Origin: an uncultured Pseudomonadota bacterium
GTDB taxonomy: Bacteria; Pseudomonadota; Gammaproteobacteria; Burkholderiales; SG8-39
DNA: 15,395 nucleotides
NCBI GenBank assembly: GCA_903864555.1
Contig: CAIPGJ010000008.1
Coordinates: forward strand, 1-15,395
Direction: 5' to 3'
Shown here: piece after piece, positions 1 to 8,289 of the stretch
How the letters are laid out: the number at the start of each line of letters is the position of its first letter
Position numbering within the stretch: the stretch's first letter is position 1
Made by a program: the position numbers and the translations under genes
Notes under the pieces: model-generated
What the model saw: the letters and a program-made list of their open reading frames with translations, nothing else
Told to the model about the DNA's origin: nothing
Database searches by the model: none

Positions 1-1023
1 CCCACCAGCCCGAAGCAATTGCTGGCCGCCCTGCATGAACGCGTACAGGCGAACAAACGGATTCGCTGGATGCCAGGCACGGCAGCACGGCGCCTGACGG
101 TGGATGACGCCGGGCGTGTGACTGGCGTCGAGCTGGCAGATGGCAAGACGCGTTTCATGGCCAAGGGCGGTGTCATCCTTGCCACAGGAGGATTCTCCAG
201 GAGCCCGTCCTACATCGAGAAGTTTGCGCCGGAACTGGCCACTGCGCCCGCCTGGGGGGGCGAGGGCAACACCGGCGACGGCATGACCATGGCGCGCGCG
301 CTGGGTGCCGACTTTCTCGACACCGGATATGTCACAGGGACCTACGGCATTTCGATCAACCACTATCCCGAACTTGACTCCCGGCCTGGTGATGAGCCCT
401 ACCTGCGCATGGCCAATTACCGTGGCGCGATTATCGTGAACCTGGAGGCCAGGCGATTTGCAGATGAGTCCATTTCCTACAAGAAGCTGGGCCTTTACAC
501 GCTGATGCAAGCCAAGGCCGTGGCATTCCAGGTGTTCGACCAGAGCATCATGGACCAGTCGGCTGTCGCACCCAACATCAATGACTTCAAGAGCGTGCTC
601 GAGCTGGGCATGATCCGGCAGGCCAATGATTGGCGCTCGCTGGGAGAGGCCGTCGGCATTGACGGCAACGCCCTTGAGGCCACGGTCATGAAGTACAACG
701 CCGACGTGAATGCCGGAACCGATACAGAGTACGGACGGCAGACGCTCGGCGGAGGCTTTGGCAAGCCGGTGCCGCTGGAGAAGCCGCCATTCTTCATCTT
801 TCCCTGCACCACCGCAGTCCTCGCCACCTACTGCGGCCTGCGCGTCGATGCCGATGGCCGGGTCATCAATGTTCATGATGAGCCGATCGAGGGACTGTAT
901 GCGGCAGGCGAGAATACCGGTGGATTCCACGGCGCCGGCTATGTGAGCGGGACGGCACTGGGCAAGGCGGCCATATTCGGACGAGCGGCAGGCCGGCACG
1001 CAGCGGCACTGGGGCGCAAATGA
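1..1023 (+). CDS. FAD-dependent oxidoreductase, fumarate reductase/tricarballylate dehydrogenase-like (5' end missing)
   Basis: The reading frame is open from base 1, so the true start and the N-terminal Rossmann GxGxxG segment lie outside the window; about 340 residues remain. Visible landmarks are the strand VILATGGFSRSP typical of FAD_binding_2 flavoproteins, the segment IIVNLEARRFADES, and the C-terminal FAD contact GLYAAGENTGGFHGAGYVSG followed by ALGKAAIFGRAAG. By family, such proteins oxidise or reduce C-C bonds next to carboxylates or ketones (fumarate, urocanate, tricarballylate, 3-ketosteroids). The substrate cannot be read here. The fumarate reductase signature HGANRLGGNA is replaced by HGAGYVSGTA, so fumarate itself is unlikely (inference). 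It overlaps the next gene by ATGA and is its paralogue, with roughly half the residues identical by eye. It is almost certainly co-transcribed with it. Confidence 0.85.
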   Translation, partial: PTSPKQLLAALHERVQANKRIRWMPGTAARRLTVDDAGRVTGVELADGKTRFMAKGGVILATGGFSRSPSYIEKFAPELATAPAWGGEGNTGDGMTMARALGADFLDTGYVTGTYGISINHYPELDSRPGDEPYLRMANYRGAIIVNLEARRFADESISYKKLGLYTLMQAKAVAFQVFDQSIMDQSAVAPNINDFKSVLELGMIRQANDWRSLGEAVGIDGNALEATVMKYNADVNAGTDTEYGRQTLGGGFGKPVPLEKPPFFIFPCTTAVLATYCGLRVDADGRVINVHDEPIEGLYAAGENTGGFHGAGYVSGTALGKAAIFGRAAGRHAAALGRK

Positions 1024-2420
1024 ACCCGATTGCCCAAACCATTCCGACACAAGTGGATGTGATCGTCCTGGGGGCCGGCCTGGCCGGACAGTGCGCAGCG
1101 CTTTCGGCGGCAGAGGCGGGCGCTGAAGTCCTGTTGCTGGAGAAAACCTCCGAGTTTGGCGGCAGCTCCAAACTGAGCGCTGGCTCCTTTGCCTTTGCCC
1201 AGACGGAAGACCAGCGGGCACTGGGCATCGAGGACTCCCTCGAGAAGCTGGAAGGAGACATCTTCAGCGCTTCCATGAACCTGGCTGACCCTGATCTGGT
1301 TCGGCTGTATGTGCAGGGGCAGGCGGATGCCTATGCCTGGCTGAAGCAGCACGGTGTGGTATTCCACAAGATTGCGCTCAGCTCGAACATGTCGGTCCCG
1401 CGCACCCACCCCACCGATCCCAGGCAGCTGGTGAGCGCCCTGCAGGATTGCATACGCCGCGAAAAGCACATCACCTACCTGGATGGAACTCCCGCCGAGA
1501 AGCTGCTGCGTGATGAAAAGGGCCTTTGCAACGGCGTCATTGCCGCTGGAAAGGCTATTCACGCGCGTGCCGTGGTGCTTGCCTGCGGCGGGTTTTCCCG
1601 CAATTCACGCCTGATCAGCCAGTTTGCACCGCGCATGTCCAAGGCCCTGCCGGCCGGTGGCGGTGGCAATGTCGGAGACGGCGTGCTGATGGGCTGGTCC
1701 ATGGGGGCGGACCTCATCGACATGCCGTTTGTGAACGGCACCTTTGGCATGGTGCTCAACCGCTATCCGGAGATCACGGCTGACCCTCGTGACGAGCCTT
1801 TGCTGCGGCTTGCCATCTATAAGGGGGCGATCGCGGTCAACCTGGCCGGAAAGCGGTTTGCCAACGAATCGATTTCCTACAAGTCGCTGGGGGAGATCTG
1901 CCTCGACCAGCCGAAAGCAGTGGGATTCCAGATCTTCGACCAGAAGATCATGGACGAGTCAGAGCCTGTGCCGACTTCGCACGACCTGCTGGGTGCATAC
2001 GAAAAGGGTGTGGTCAGGAGGGCGGAGACCATTCCCGAGCTTGCCGGGCTGTTGGGTCTCGATGGCGATGAGCTCCAGCGTACTGTCGACCGATATAACG
2101 ACGGCGTGGCCAAGGGGAAGGAGGCCGAGTTCGGGCGCTCTGCGCTGAGCAAGGATTTCGGTGCCATGGTGCGGCTCGACAAGCCGCCCTTCTACGGATT
2201 TGCCTGCACGACAGCCGTCCTCGCGACCTATTGCGGCCTGCGGGTCAATACCGCGATGCAGGTGCTGGATGTGTACGGTCAGGTCATTCCGCGCCTGTAT
2301 GCGGCGGGGGAACTGACTGGGGGCTTCCATGGCGCGGGCTACATGAGTGGCACGGCTCTGGGGAAATCCGCGATTTTTGGCAGGATTGCCGGCCGTGAGG
2401 CGGCCGGTTCGGCGTGTTGA
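1020..2420 (+). CDS. FAD-dependent oxidoreductase, paralogue of the preceding gene (466 aa)
   Basis: This is a complete flavoprotein subunit. The N-terminal dinucleotide fold VIVLGAGLAGQCAALSAAEAG (about residues 14-34) ends in the FAD-ribose acidic residue of LLLEK. A second FAD strand VVLACGGFSRNS follows, then VNLAGKRFANESISYK, and the C-terminal RLYAAGELTGGFHGAGYMSG with TALGKSAIFGRIAG. No signal peptide, heme motif (CxxCH) or flavin-attachment domain is visible, so it is probably a soluble cytoplasmic enzyme that needs an external electron partner or acts with its paralogue. The start overlaps the stop of the upstream gene (ATGA), implying translational coupling. Landmark motifs match the partial upstream copy along its whole length, so this is a tandem duplication that has diverged. 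The substrate is unknown; tricarballylate-like or other carboxylic acids are possible (inference). Confidence 0.88.
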   Translation: MNPIAQTIPTQVDVIVLGAGLAGQCAALSAAEAGAEVLLLEKTSEFGGSSKLSAGSFAFAQTEDQRALGIEDSLEKLEGDIFSASMNLADPDLVRLYVQGQADAYAWLKQHGVVFHKIALSSNMSVPRTHPTDPRQLVSALQDCIRREKHITYLDGTPAEKLLRDEKGLCNGVIAAGKAIHARAVVLACGGFSRNSRLISQFAPRMSKALPAGGGGNVGDGVLMGWSMGADLIDMPFVNGTFGMVLNRYPEITADPRDEPLLRLAIYKGAIAVNLAGKRFANESISYKSLGEICLDQPKAVGFQIFDQKIMDESEPVPTSHDLLGAYEKGVVRRAETIPELAGLLGLDGDELQRTVDRYNDGVAKGKEAEFGRSALSKDFGAMVRLDKPPFYGFACTTAVLATYCGLRVNTAMQVLDVYGQVIPRLYAAGELTGGFHGAGYMSGTALGKSAIFGRIAGREAAGSAC

Positions 2421-2451
2421 GCAGGCCTCACCGCACCGCGTGAGACTGCTC
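2419..2451. terminator. Imperfect hairpin between convergent genes, possible bidirectional terminator
   Basis: GAGCAG (2419-2424) pairs with CTGCTC (2446-2451), and CTCAC (2427-2431) pairs with GTGAG (2440-2444). A 2-base and a 1-base bulge separate the two stems, and the loop has 8 bases. It begins inside the stop codon of the flavoprotein gene and lies 18 bases past the end of ppnP on the other strand. Neither side has a T-run, so intrinsic termination would be inefficient; it could also be an RNA-stabilising 3' stem. Confidence 0.4.
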
Positions 2452-2468
2452 GGCTTGCGAGAACAGAT

Positions 2469-2786
2469 TCAGCCGAAGTGGCAGACGTAGTCCAGCATTT
2501 CGACGGTTTCAATGTCGAAGCTGGAGTTGCCGGGGACGTCGAAACGTTCGCCACCGTGGTAGGTCTTCCACTCGGATGCACCCTTGAGCCTGATGCGGCA
2601 CACGCCGCCATTGAGCTCCATGATTTCCGGGGCGGCCGTATTGAAGGTGAGGGTGGAGGGAAAGATCACCCCTATGGTCTTCTTGGTTCCGTCGGCGAAC
2701 AAGACGGTATGGCTGACGCACTTGCCCTCGAAATAAACATTCGCTTTCTTGACCACGCTGACGTGGTCGAATTGTGTCGCGCTCAC
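2469..2786 (-). CDS. ppnP: Pyrimidine/purine nucleoside phosphorylase, PpnP (DUF1255/YaiE family)
   Basis: This 105-residue single-domain cupin resembles E. coli PpnP/YaiE (94 residues). Shared landmarks are the N-terminal [15 protein letters not shown], then [20 protein letters not shown], then [20 protein letters not shown], and the end DYVCHFG. The family phosphorolyses several purine and pyrimidine nucleosides to free base plus ribose-1-phosphate. The start is a GTG three bases after the argG stop. Its ribosome binding site AGGAG is embedded in the last codons of argG, so the two are very probably translationally coupled. It is the last gene of the arginine run; the functional link to arginine synthesis is unclear and may only reflect genome layout. 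Confidence 0.88.
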   Translation of the reverse strand: MSATQFDHVSVVKKANVYFEGKCVSHTVLFADGTKKTIGVIFPSTLTFNTAAPEIMELNGGVCRIRLKGASEWKTYHGGERFDVPGNSSFDIETVEMLDYVCHFG

Positions 2787-2789
2787 CCT

Positions 2790-4022
<1,233 letters not shown>

Positions 4023-4060
4023 TTCCCTGTTTCCAGATTTCGATTTCGACATTCGTAAGT

Positions 4061-5038
4061 TCAATCCACGGTTGCGCCGGTGCGCTTGATGATGGGAGCC
4101 CATTTGTCACTTTCCGAGCGGATCAGCCGGGCAAACTCTTCGGGTGTGCCGCCCACGGGATCCAGTCCGGCATCAACCAGTTTCTGCCGCGCGTCCGGGG
4201 CCTTGAGGGCGATATTCATCTCGCGATTGAGGCGATCAATGATGGGGCGTGAGGTGCCGGCCGGAACCAGCACGCCGTTCCAGGCGAGTGCCTCGAATCC
4301 GGGCAGGCCACTCTCGGCAATGGTGGGCATGTCGGGCATCAGTGAGTAACGCTGAAGACTCGTGACGGCGATGCCCTTCGCCTTGCCCCCCTGGATCAGG
4401 GGCGTCAGTGCGGTAGGCACGCTGAACATCATCTGCGTGTCTCCGGCGGCAAGCGAAGCGGCCGCCGGCGGGGAGCCATTGAAGGGTATGTGCACGATGT
4501 ACAGGCGGGCTGTGGCCTTGAGCAGTTCCATGGTCAGGTGCGAGGAGCTTCCTGCGCCGACGGAGGCAAAGTTCAAACGGCCCTGGTTCTTGCGCACGTA
4601 AGCGAGTAGTTCCGGGAAACTCTTCACTGGAAGGCTTGCGCTCACGGCCAGAAGGTTGGGCTGGTTGGTAGTGGTGATAACCGGCGCCAGGTCCTTGAAC
4701 GGGTCGTAGGGCAGGGCGCGATACATGTGCGGACCGAATGACAGCGGTCCGTTGAAGGACAGGACCATGGTGTAGCCATCCGGCGCGGCCTTGGCCGCAG
4801 CATCCGTGGCGATGGTTCCGCCGGCACCAACGCGGTTCTCCACGATCACGGCCTGGCCGAGGGGGTCCTTGATCTTGTCGGCAATGATGCGCCCGATCAC
4901 GTCAATCGAGCTGGCTGCCGGGGCCGTCATGAGGAAGCGTATCGGCTTGCTCGGATAGGCCTGTGCTGCAGCGTTTCCGCAAAGCGCAGCCAGGGTTGCA
5001 GCTGCCATCGCCGATGCGAGCATGTTGGCAAGTTTCAT
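4061..5038 (-). CDS. Bug/TctC-family periplasmic solute-binding protein
   Basis: This 325-residue tripartite tricarboxylate transporter receptor belongs to the Bug family, which is greatly expanded in Burkholderiales. It has a signal peptide (basic MK start, hydrophobic stretch to about residue 20, likely cleavage after AAA at 23-25), then the mature start [10 protein letters not shown]. Family landmarks follow: [15 protein letters not shown] (about 60-74), APDGYT, the segment [17 protein letters not shown] and the C-terminal [14 protein letters not shown]. The usual ligand-loop PGGxxD reads PAASSID, keeping the Asp. The start is fixed by a strong ribosome binding site GAGGAGGGA (5046-5054) 7 bases upstream. 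It sits between argF and argG with gaps of 40 and 38 bases, so it is probably co-transcribed. No TctA/TctB membrane subunits are in view. Known Bug ligands include carboxylates and acidic amino acids; the ligand here is unknown. A ligand linked to arginine (citrulline, ornithine, aspartate) is inference only. Confidence 0.95.
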   Translation of the reverse strand: MKLANMLASAMAAATLAALCGNAAAQAYPSKPIRFLMTAPAASSIDVIGRIIADKIKDPLGQAVIVENRVGAGGTIATDAAAKAAPDGYTMVLSFNGPLSFGPHMYRALPYDPFKDLAPVITTTNQPNLLAVSASLPVKSFPELLAYVRKNQGRLNFASVGAGSSSHLTMELLKATARLYIVHIPFNGSPPAAASLAAGDTQMMFSVPTALTPLIQGGKAKGIAVTSLQRYSLMPDMPTIAESGLPGFEALAWNGVLVPAGTSRPIIDRLNREMNIALKAPDARQKLVDAGLDPVGGTPEEFARLIRSESDKWAPIIKRTGATVD

Positions 5039-5078
5039 GTGGGAGTCCCTCCTCATCGAATGTGGCCTGATGGCCTTC

Positions 5079-6005
5079 TCAGTTTTGCGTGATGCGGCCA
5101 TGCACAAGGAATTCGAGCAATGCCTTCTGGGCATGAAGGCGGTTCTCGGCTTCATCCCACACCACGCTCTGCGGGCCGTCGATGACGTCGGCGGCAACTT
5201 CCTCGCCGCGATGGGCGGGCAGGCAGTGCATGAACAGGGCATCTTTCCTTGCCAGGCGCATCATGTCCGAGTCGACCTGCCAGTCCTCGAAATCGCGCTT
5301 GCGTTCCTCGTTCTCCGCCTCGAAGCCCATGCTGGTCCAGACATCGGTGGTCACCAGGTCGGCGCCGCGTGCTGCTTCCATCGGGTCGGTGAATTGTTCG
5401 TAGTGCGCCGTGCCGTGCAGGCCGGCACGCTCCGGCTCCACCTCGTAGCCCGGTGGTGTTGATACGCGAACCTTGAAATCGAGGACTTCGGCGGCCTGCA
5501 GCCAGGTATTGCAGACATTGTTCGAGTCCCCTATCCAGCAGACCGTCTTGCCGCGGATGTCACCCCGATGCTCGATGAAGGTGTGGATGTCGGCCAGGAT
5601 CTGGCAGGGATGGTATTCGTTCGTCAGTCCATTGATCACCGGTACCCGGGAGCAACGTGCAAAGCGCTCGATGATCTCCTGGTCAAAGGTCCGGATCATG
5701 ACCACATCGCACATGCGGGAGATGACCTGGGCGGCATCCTCCACCGGTTCGCCACGACCCAGCTGGGAATCACGGGTGTTCAGGTAGATGGCGGAGCCGC
5801 CAAGCTGGTGCATGCCGGCCTCGAAGGAGAGTCGTGTGCGCGTCGACTGCTTCTCGAAGATCATTACGAGCGTACGGTCTTCCAGGGGCCAGTAGCGTTC
5901 ATAGCGCTTGAACCTTTCCTTGATCCAGCGCGTGCGCTCGAACAGGTATTCGCACTCCTCCCGGGAGAAGTCCTTGAACTGCAGGTAGTGGCGTGGAGGT
6001 TTCAT
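5079..6005 (-). CDS. argF: Ornithine carbamoyltransferase
   Basis: ArgF carbamoylates ornithine to citrulline using carbamoyl phosphate. All key motifs are present in the 308-residue protein: carbamoyl-phosphate loop STRTR (54-58), HPCQ (132-135), the DVWTSMG loop (221-227) that takes part in ornithine binding, and the catalytic HCLP (260-263). Arg289 in ENRLHAQKA is the usual carbamoyl-phosphate contact. Length is typical. The ATG has a plausible ribosome binding site (AGGTCGG) about 4 bases upstream and starts 15 bases after the argD stop, supporting one transcript. The order argD-argF-(bug)-argG makes three arginine-pathway steps adjacent. Confidence 0.97.
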   Translation of the reverse strand: MKPPRHYLQFKDFSREECEYLFERTRWIKERFKRYERYWPLEDRTLVMIFEKQSTRTRLSFEAGMHQLGGSAIYLNTRDSQLGRGEPVEDAAQVISRMCDVVMIRTFDQEIIERFARCSRVPVINGLTNEYHPCQILADIHTFIEHRGDIRGKTVCWIGDSNNVCNTWLQAAEVLDFKVRVSTPPGYEVEPERAGLHGTAHYEQFTDPMEAARGADLVTTDVWTSMGFEAENEERKRDFEDWQVDSDMMRLARKDALFMHCLPAHRGEEVAADVIDGPQSVVWDEAENRLHAQKALLEFLVHGRITQN

Positions 6006-6020
6006 CGTCCGACCTGAATT

Positions 6021-7241
6021 TCAATGCGCCCTGGCTGTTGCGGCGGCGACCGACGTGCGCTCGAGGAACGCCTTGATCAGGCGCACGAGGCGTTCGACCA
6101 GCTGGCCGGCCTCGGAAGGGTTGATCACCAGAGCCGGGAGCAGGCGCACCACATTGTCGGCCGTGACGTTGATGAGCAATCCGGCGGCGAGGGCATCAAT
6201 CACGAGTTGGGCGCAAGGACGATCCAGTTGCACGCCCAGCATGAGCCCGCGGCCGCGTGTCTCGACGAATCCCGGGACTCCCTGCAGCCCATCGCGCAAC
6301 CCGTCCTGGATGAGACTGCCCATGGCGACGGCATTGTCGAGCAGACCGTCATGCTGGAGGATTTCGAGTGTTGCAAAAGCCGCGGCAGTGGCCAGTGGGT
6401 TGCCGCCGAAGGTGGATCCATGATTGCCAGGATGGAAGACCGTCGCTGCAGTGCCACGCGCCAGGCAGGCGCCGATGGGTACGCCGCCTCCCAACCCCTT
6501 GGCCAGCGTGACGACGTCGGGCATGATGCCGGCCAGCTGATAGGCAAACCATTTGCCGGTCCGACCGATTCCGCACTGGACTTCATCGAGCATCAGCAGC
6601 CAATCCTGCCGGTCGCATATCTCTCTCAGCGCACGAAGGTACTCCATGCTGCTGACATTGATGCCGCCTTCTCCCTGTATTGGCTCGACAAGGATGGCCA
6701 CGACGCCGGGATTGTGTTCCGCAATGTGTTGAATACTGTTGATGTCGTTGAATGGCACGCGCACAAAGCCGCTGACCAGCGGCTCGAATCCGGCCTGCAC
6801 CTTGCGGCTTCCGGTTGCCGAGAGGGTCGCCAGGGTGCGTCCATGGAAGGCATTTTCCATGACGATGATGGACGGATTCGCCACGTTGCGCTGGTGGCCA
6901 TATAGCCTTGCCAGCTTGATGGCCGCCTCATTCGCTTCACACCCGGAATTGCAGAAGAAGGCGTTGTCCATGCCGCTGATGGCGGCAAGCCGGTCTGCCA
7001 GGCGTTGTGATTCCGCAATGCCATAGAGATTGGAAACGTGCATCAGCCGGCCGACCTGCTCTGCAATGGCGCTGACCAGCCGGGCATGGCCATGTCCGAG
7101 TGTGTTGACCGCGATGCCCGACAAGGCGTCCAGGTAGCGCTTGCCCTCGGTGTCCCAGAGCCAGACCCCTTCGCCTCGGGCGAAGGTGACCGGCAGTCGG
7201 CTGTAGGTGTTCATCAGGGTTGATGTCATGGCGTCAGGCAT
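6021..7241 (-). CDS. argD: Acetylornithine/ornithine aminotransferase, class III
   Basis: This PLP-dependent aminotransferase converts N-acetylglutamate semialdehyde to N-acetylornithine with glutamate; enzymes of this group often also act on succinyldiaminopimelate. From the first Met (406 residues) it shows NSGCEANEAAIKLAR (98-112), ENAFHGRTLATLSATG (129-144), the PLP-ring Asp in LMLDEVQ (Asp219) and the Schiff-base Lys in TLAKGLGGG (Lys248). The start is uncertain: ATGs at 7241, 7229 and 7214 share the frame and none has a good ribosome binding site. The third gives MNTYSRLPV, the usual conserved N-terminus of the family, so the true protein may be 397 residues. It is the first gene of the arginine run; the region upstream holds a terminator-like hairpin (see 7368-7398). 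Confidence 0.95.
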   Translation of the reverse strand: MPDAMTSTLMNTYSRLPVTFARGEGVWLWDTEGKRYLDALSGIAVNTLGHGHARLVSAIAEQVGRLMHVSNLYGIAESQRLADRLAAISGMDNAFFCNSGCEANEAAIKLARLYGHQRNVANPSIIVMENAFHGRTLATLSATGSRKVQAGFEPLVSGFVRVPFNDINSIQHIAEHNPGVVAILVEPIQGEGGINVSSMEYLRALREICDRQDWLLMLDEVQCGIGRTGKWFAYQLAGIMPDVVTLAKGLGGGVPIGACLARGTAATVFHPGNHGSTFGGNPLATAAAFATLEILQHDGLLDNAVAMGSLIQDGLRDGLQGVPGFVETRGRGLMLGVQLDRPCAQLVIDALAAGLLINVTADNVVRLLPALVINPSEAGQLVERLVRLIKAFLERTSVAAATARAH

Positions 7242-7488
7242 TCAGCTGTGAAGATGGAGTATGAGATTGCAGCGATGATTCAGCTTGCCGGCTCGTTGCA
7301 AGGGCGCAGGAACGAAGTTTGCATTGCAAATGGTGACCAGGCAACGGGCGTCGATGAGGCGACGAATAAAAAAAGCGACCAGCTATGACCCGGGTCGCCT
7401 TATGCCATAATCAGTGTGAGAAAATAGTGAACAATGGCAATATCTTAGCACGATTTGGCGCGATTTCTTGCGGGATTTCCGGGGTCCC
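7242..7488. other. Structured divergent intergenic region between argD and the parA-like gene
   Basis: No gene is supported here. The stretch is AT-richer than its surroundings and contains several inverted repeats: CGTTGC (7294-7299) with GCAACG (7341-7346); TTTGC-ATT-GCAAA (7318-7330); CGTCG (7349-7353) with CGACG (7360-7364); and the terminator-like stem at 7375-7398. A weak minus-strand promoter (TTCACT, 16 bases, TATGGC at 7404-7409) and a plus-strand CATAAT at 7406-7411 are possible, neither convincing. No clear ArgR box (TGAAT-N4-ATTCA) was seen. Confidence 0.5.
7368..7398 (-). terminator. Intrinsic terminator-shaped hairpin upstream of argD, possible attenuator
   Basis: Read on the minus strand, GCGACC (7398-7393), which extends at its base to GGCGACC, pairs with GGTCGC (7380-7375). 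The loop has 12 bases and a run of seven T (7374-7368) then ATT follows. This is the form of a rho-independent terminator acting on transcripts moving toward argD. No minus-strand gene ends just before it, so either it stops antisense transcripts crossing the parA-like gene or it is a leader attenuator for the arginine run. Confidence 0.55.
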
Positions 7489-8289
7489 ATGCACAGCAGG
7501 TTGACGGTGTTCAACCAAAAGGGTGGCGTCGGTAAAACCACCACGGTGTTGAATCTTGGTGCGGCGCTGTCCCGCCGAGGCCTTTTGCCATTGCTCATAG
7601 ATCTGGATGCGCAGGCACACCTGACCGCCATACTGTCGCCGATCGAGTCCGGCAGTGACAGCCTGTTTGCCTATTTCAATGAATCGCGTCCACTGGCCGC
7701 GCTGGTGCGTGCCATCGAGCTCGCCGGAGCTCCGGCGGAACTGCTGCCTGCCCATGCCGAATTGAACAAGGTGGATACCCTTTTCGGCAAGGGACCGGGG
7801 ATACTCAACCGGCTCAAGAACGGGCTGGATGTAGCCTGGCCGCCAGTGCTCGCACAGCATCGCGCTGCGCGCCCGCTGATCATCGACTGTTGCCCCATGC
7901 TGGGCGTGCTGTCACTTTCGGGGGTGCTGGCATCTGAACGGGTGCTGGTACCCATCTCGACGGATTTCCTGGCATTGCGCGGGGCACAGCAACTGGACAA
8001 CACCCTGCGCGCCCTTGAGCATGTGCTCAAACAGCGCGTGCAGCGTCGCTATGTGCTCACCCGCTTTGATGGCAGGCGGCGGATGTCGCATGACATTGCA
8101 GCGCAGGCGAAGGAAAGGTTTGGCGAGGATTTGTGCATCTCGCGTATCGCCGAGAATGTTTCAGTGGCCGAAAGTCCTTCGTGCAACCGGGATGTGTTCA
8201 GCCACGCCCCCGGGAGTCGGGGCGCACGGGACTATGAAGCCTTGCTGGACGAACTGCTGGGCAGCGGCTTCTGGGAAATCACTTGCTGA
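7489..8289 (+). CDS. Orphan ParA/Soj/MinD-type deviant Walker ATPase
   Basis: This 266-residue P-loop ATPase belongs to the ParA family, which dimerises on ATP to position DNA or protein cargo. The deviant Walker A KGGVGKTT is at residues 11-18, Walker A' LIDLDAQAHLT at 37-46 (Asp38, Asp40), and the Walker B region LIIDCCPMLG at 130-139 with Asp133. The usual DxPP reads DCCP. The C-terminal part ISRIAENVSVAESP and VFSHAPGSRGARDYEALLDEL matches chromosomal Soj-like proteins. There is no N-terminal helix-turn-helix, no adjacent parB and no recognisable parS, so it is an orphan ATPase and not a standard partition locus. I chose the ATG at 7489, nine residues before the Walker A motif; a TTG at 7468 is possible. 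The ribosome binding site is weak. Its 3' end overlaps the convergent small gene by 11 bases. Confidence 0.9.
   Translation: MHSRLTVFNQKGGVGKTTTVLNLGAALSRRGLLPLLIDLDAQAHLTAILSPIESGSDSLFAYFNESRPLAALVRAIELAGAPAELLPAHAELNKVDTLFGKGPGILNRLKNGLDVAWPPVLAQHRAARPLIIDCCPMLGVLSLSGVLASERVLVPISTDFLALRGAQQLDNTLRALEHVLKQRVQRRYVLTRFDGRRRMSHDIAAQAKERFGEDLCISRIAENVSVAESPSCNRDVFSHAPGSRGARDYEALLDELLGSGFWEITC

Noticed and set aside
4023..4103. Upstream extension of argG by 27 codons
   Set aside because: It would overlap the bug coding end and add a basic stretch ([10 protein letters not shown]) absent from the family. The internal ATG gives the normal ArgG N-terminus.
5039..5242. Upstream extension of the bug frame by 68 codons into argF
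   Set aside because: It would bury the signal peptide internally and overlap argF; a strong ribosome binding site marks the ATG at 5038.
6024..6905. A 293-codon plus-strand frame antisense to argD
   Set aside because: It is a shadow of argD caused by GC-rich third positions; no domain, no ribosome binding site, and argD has all its catalytic motifs.
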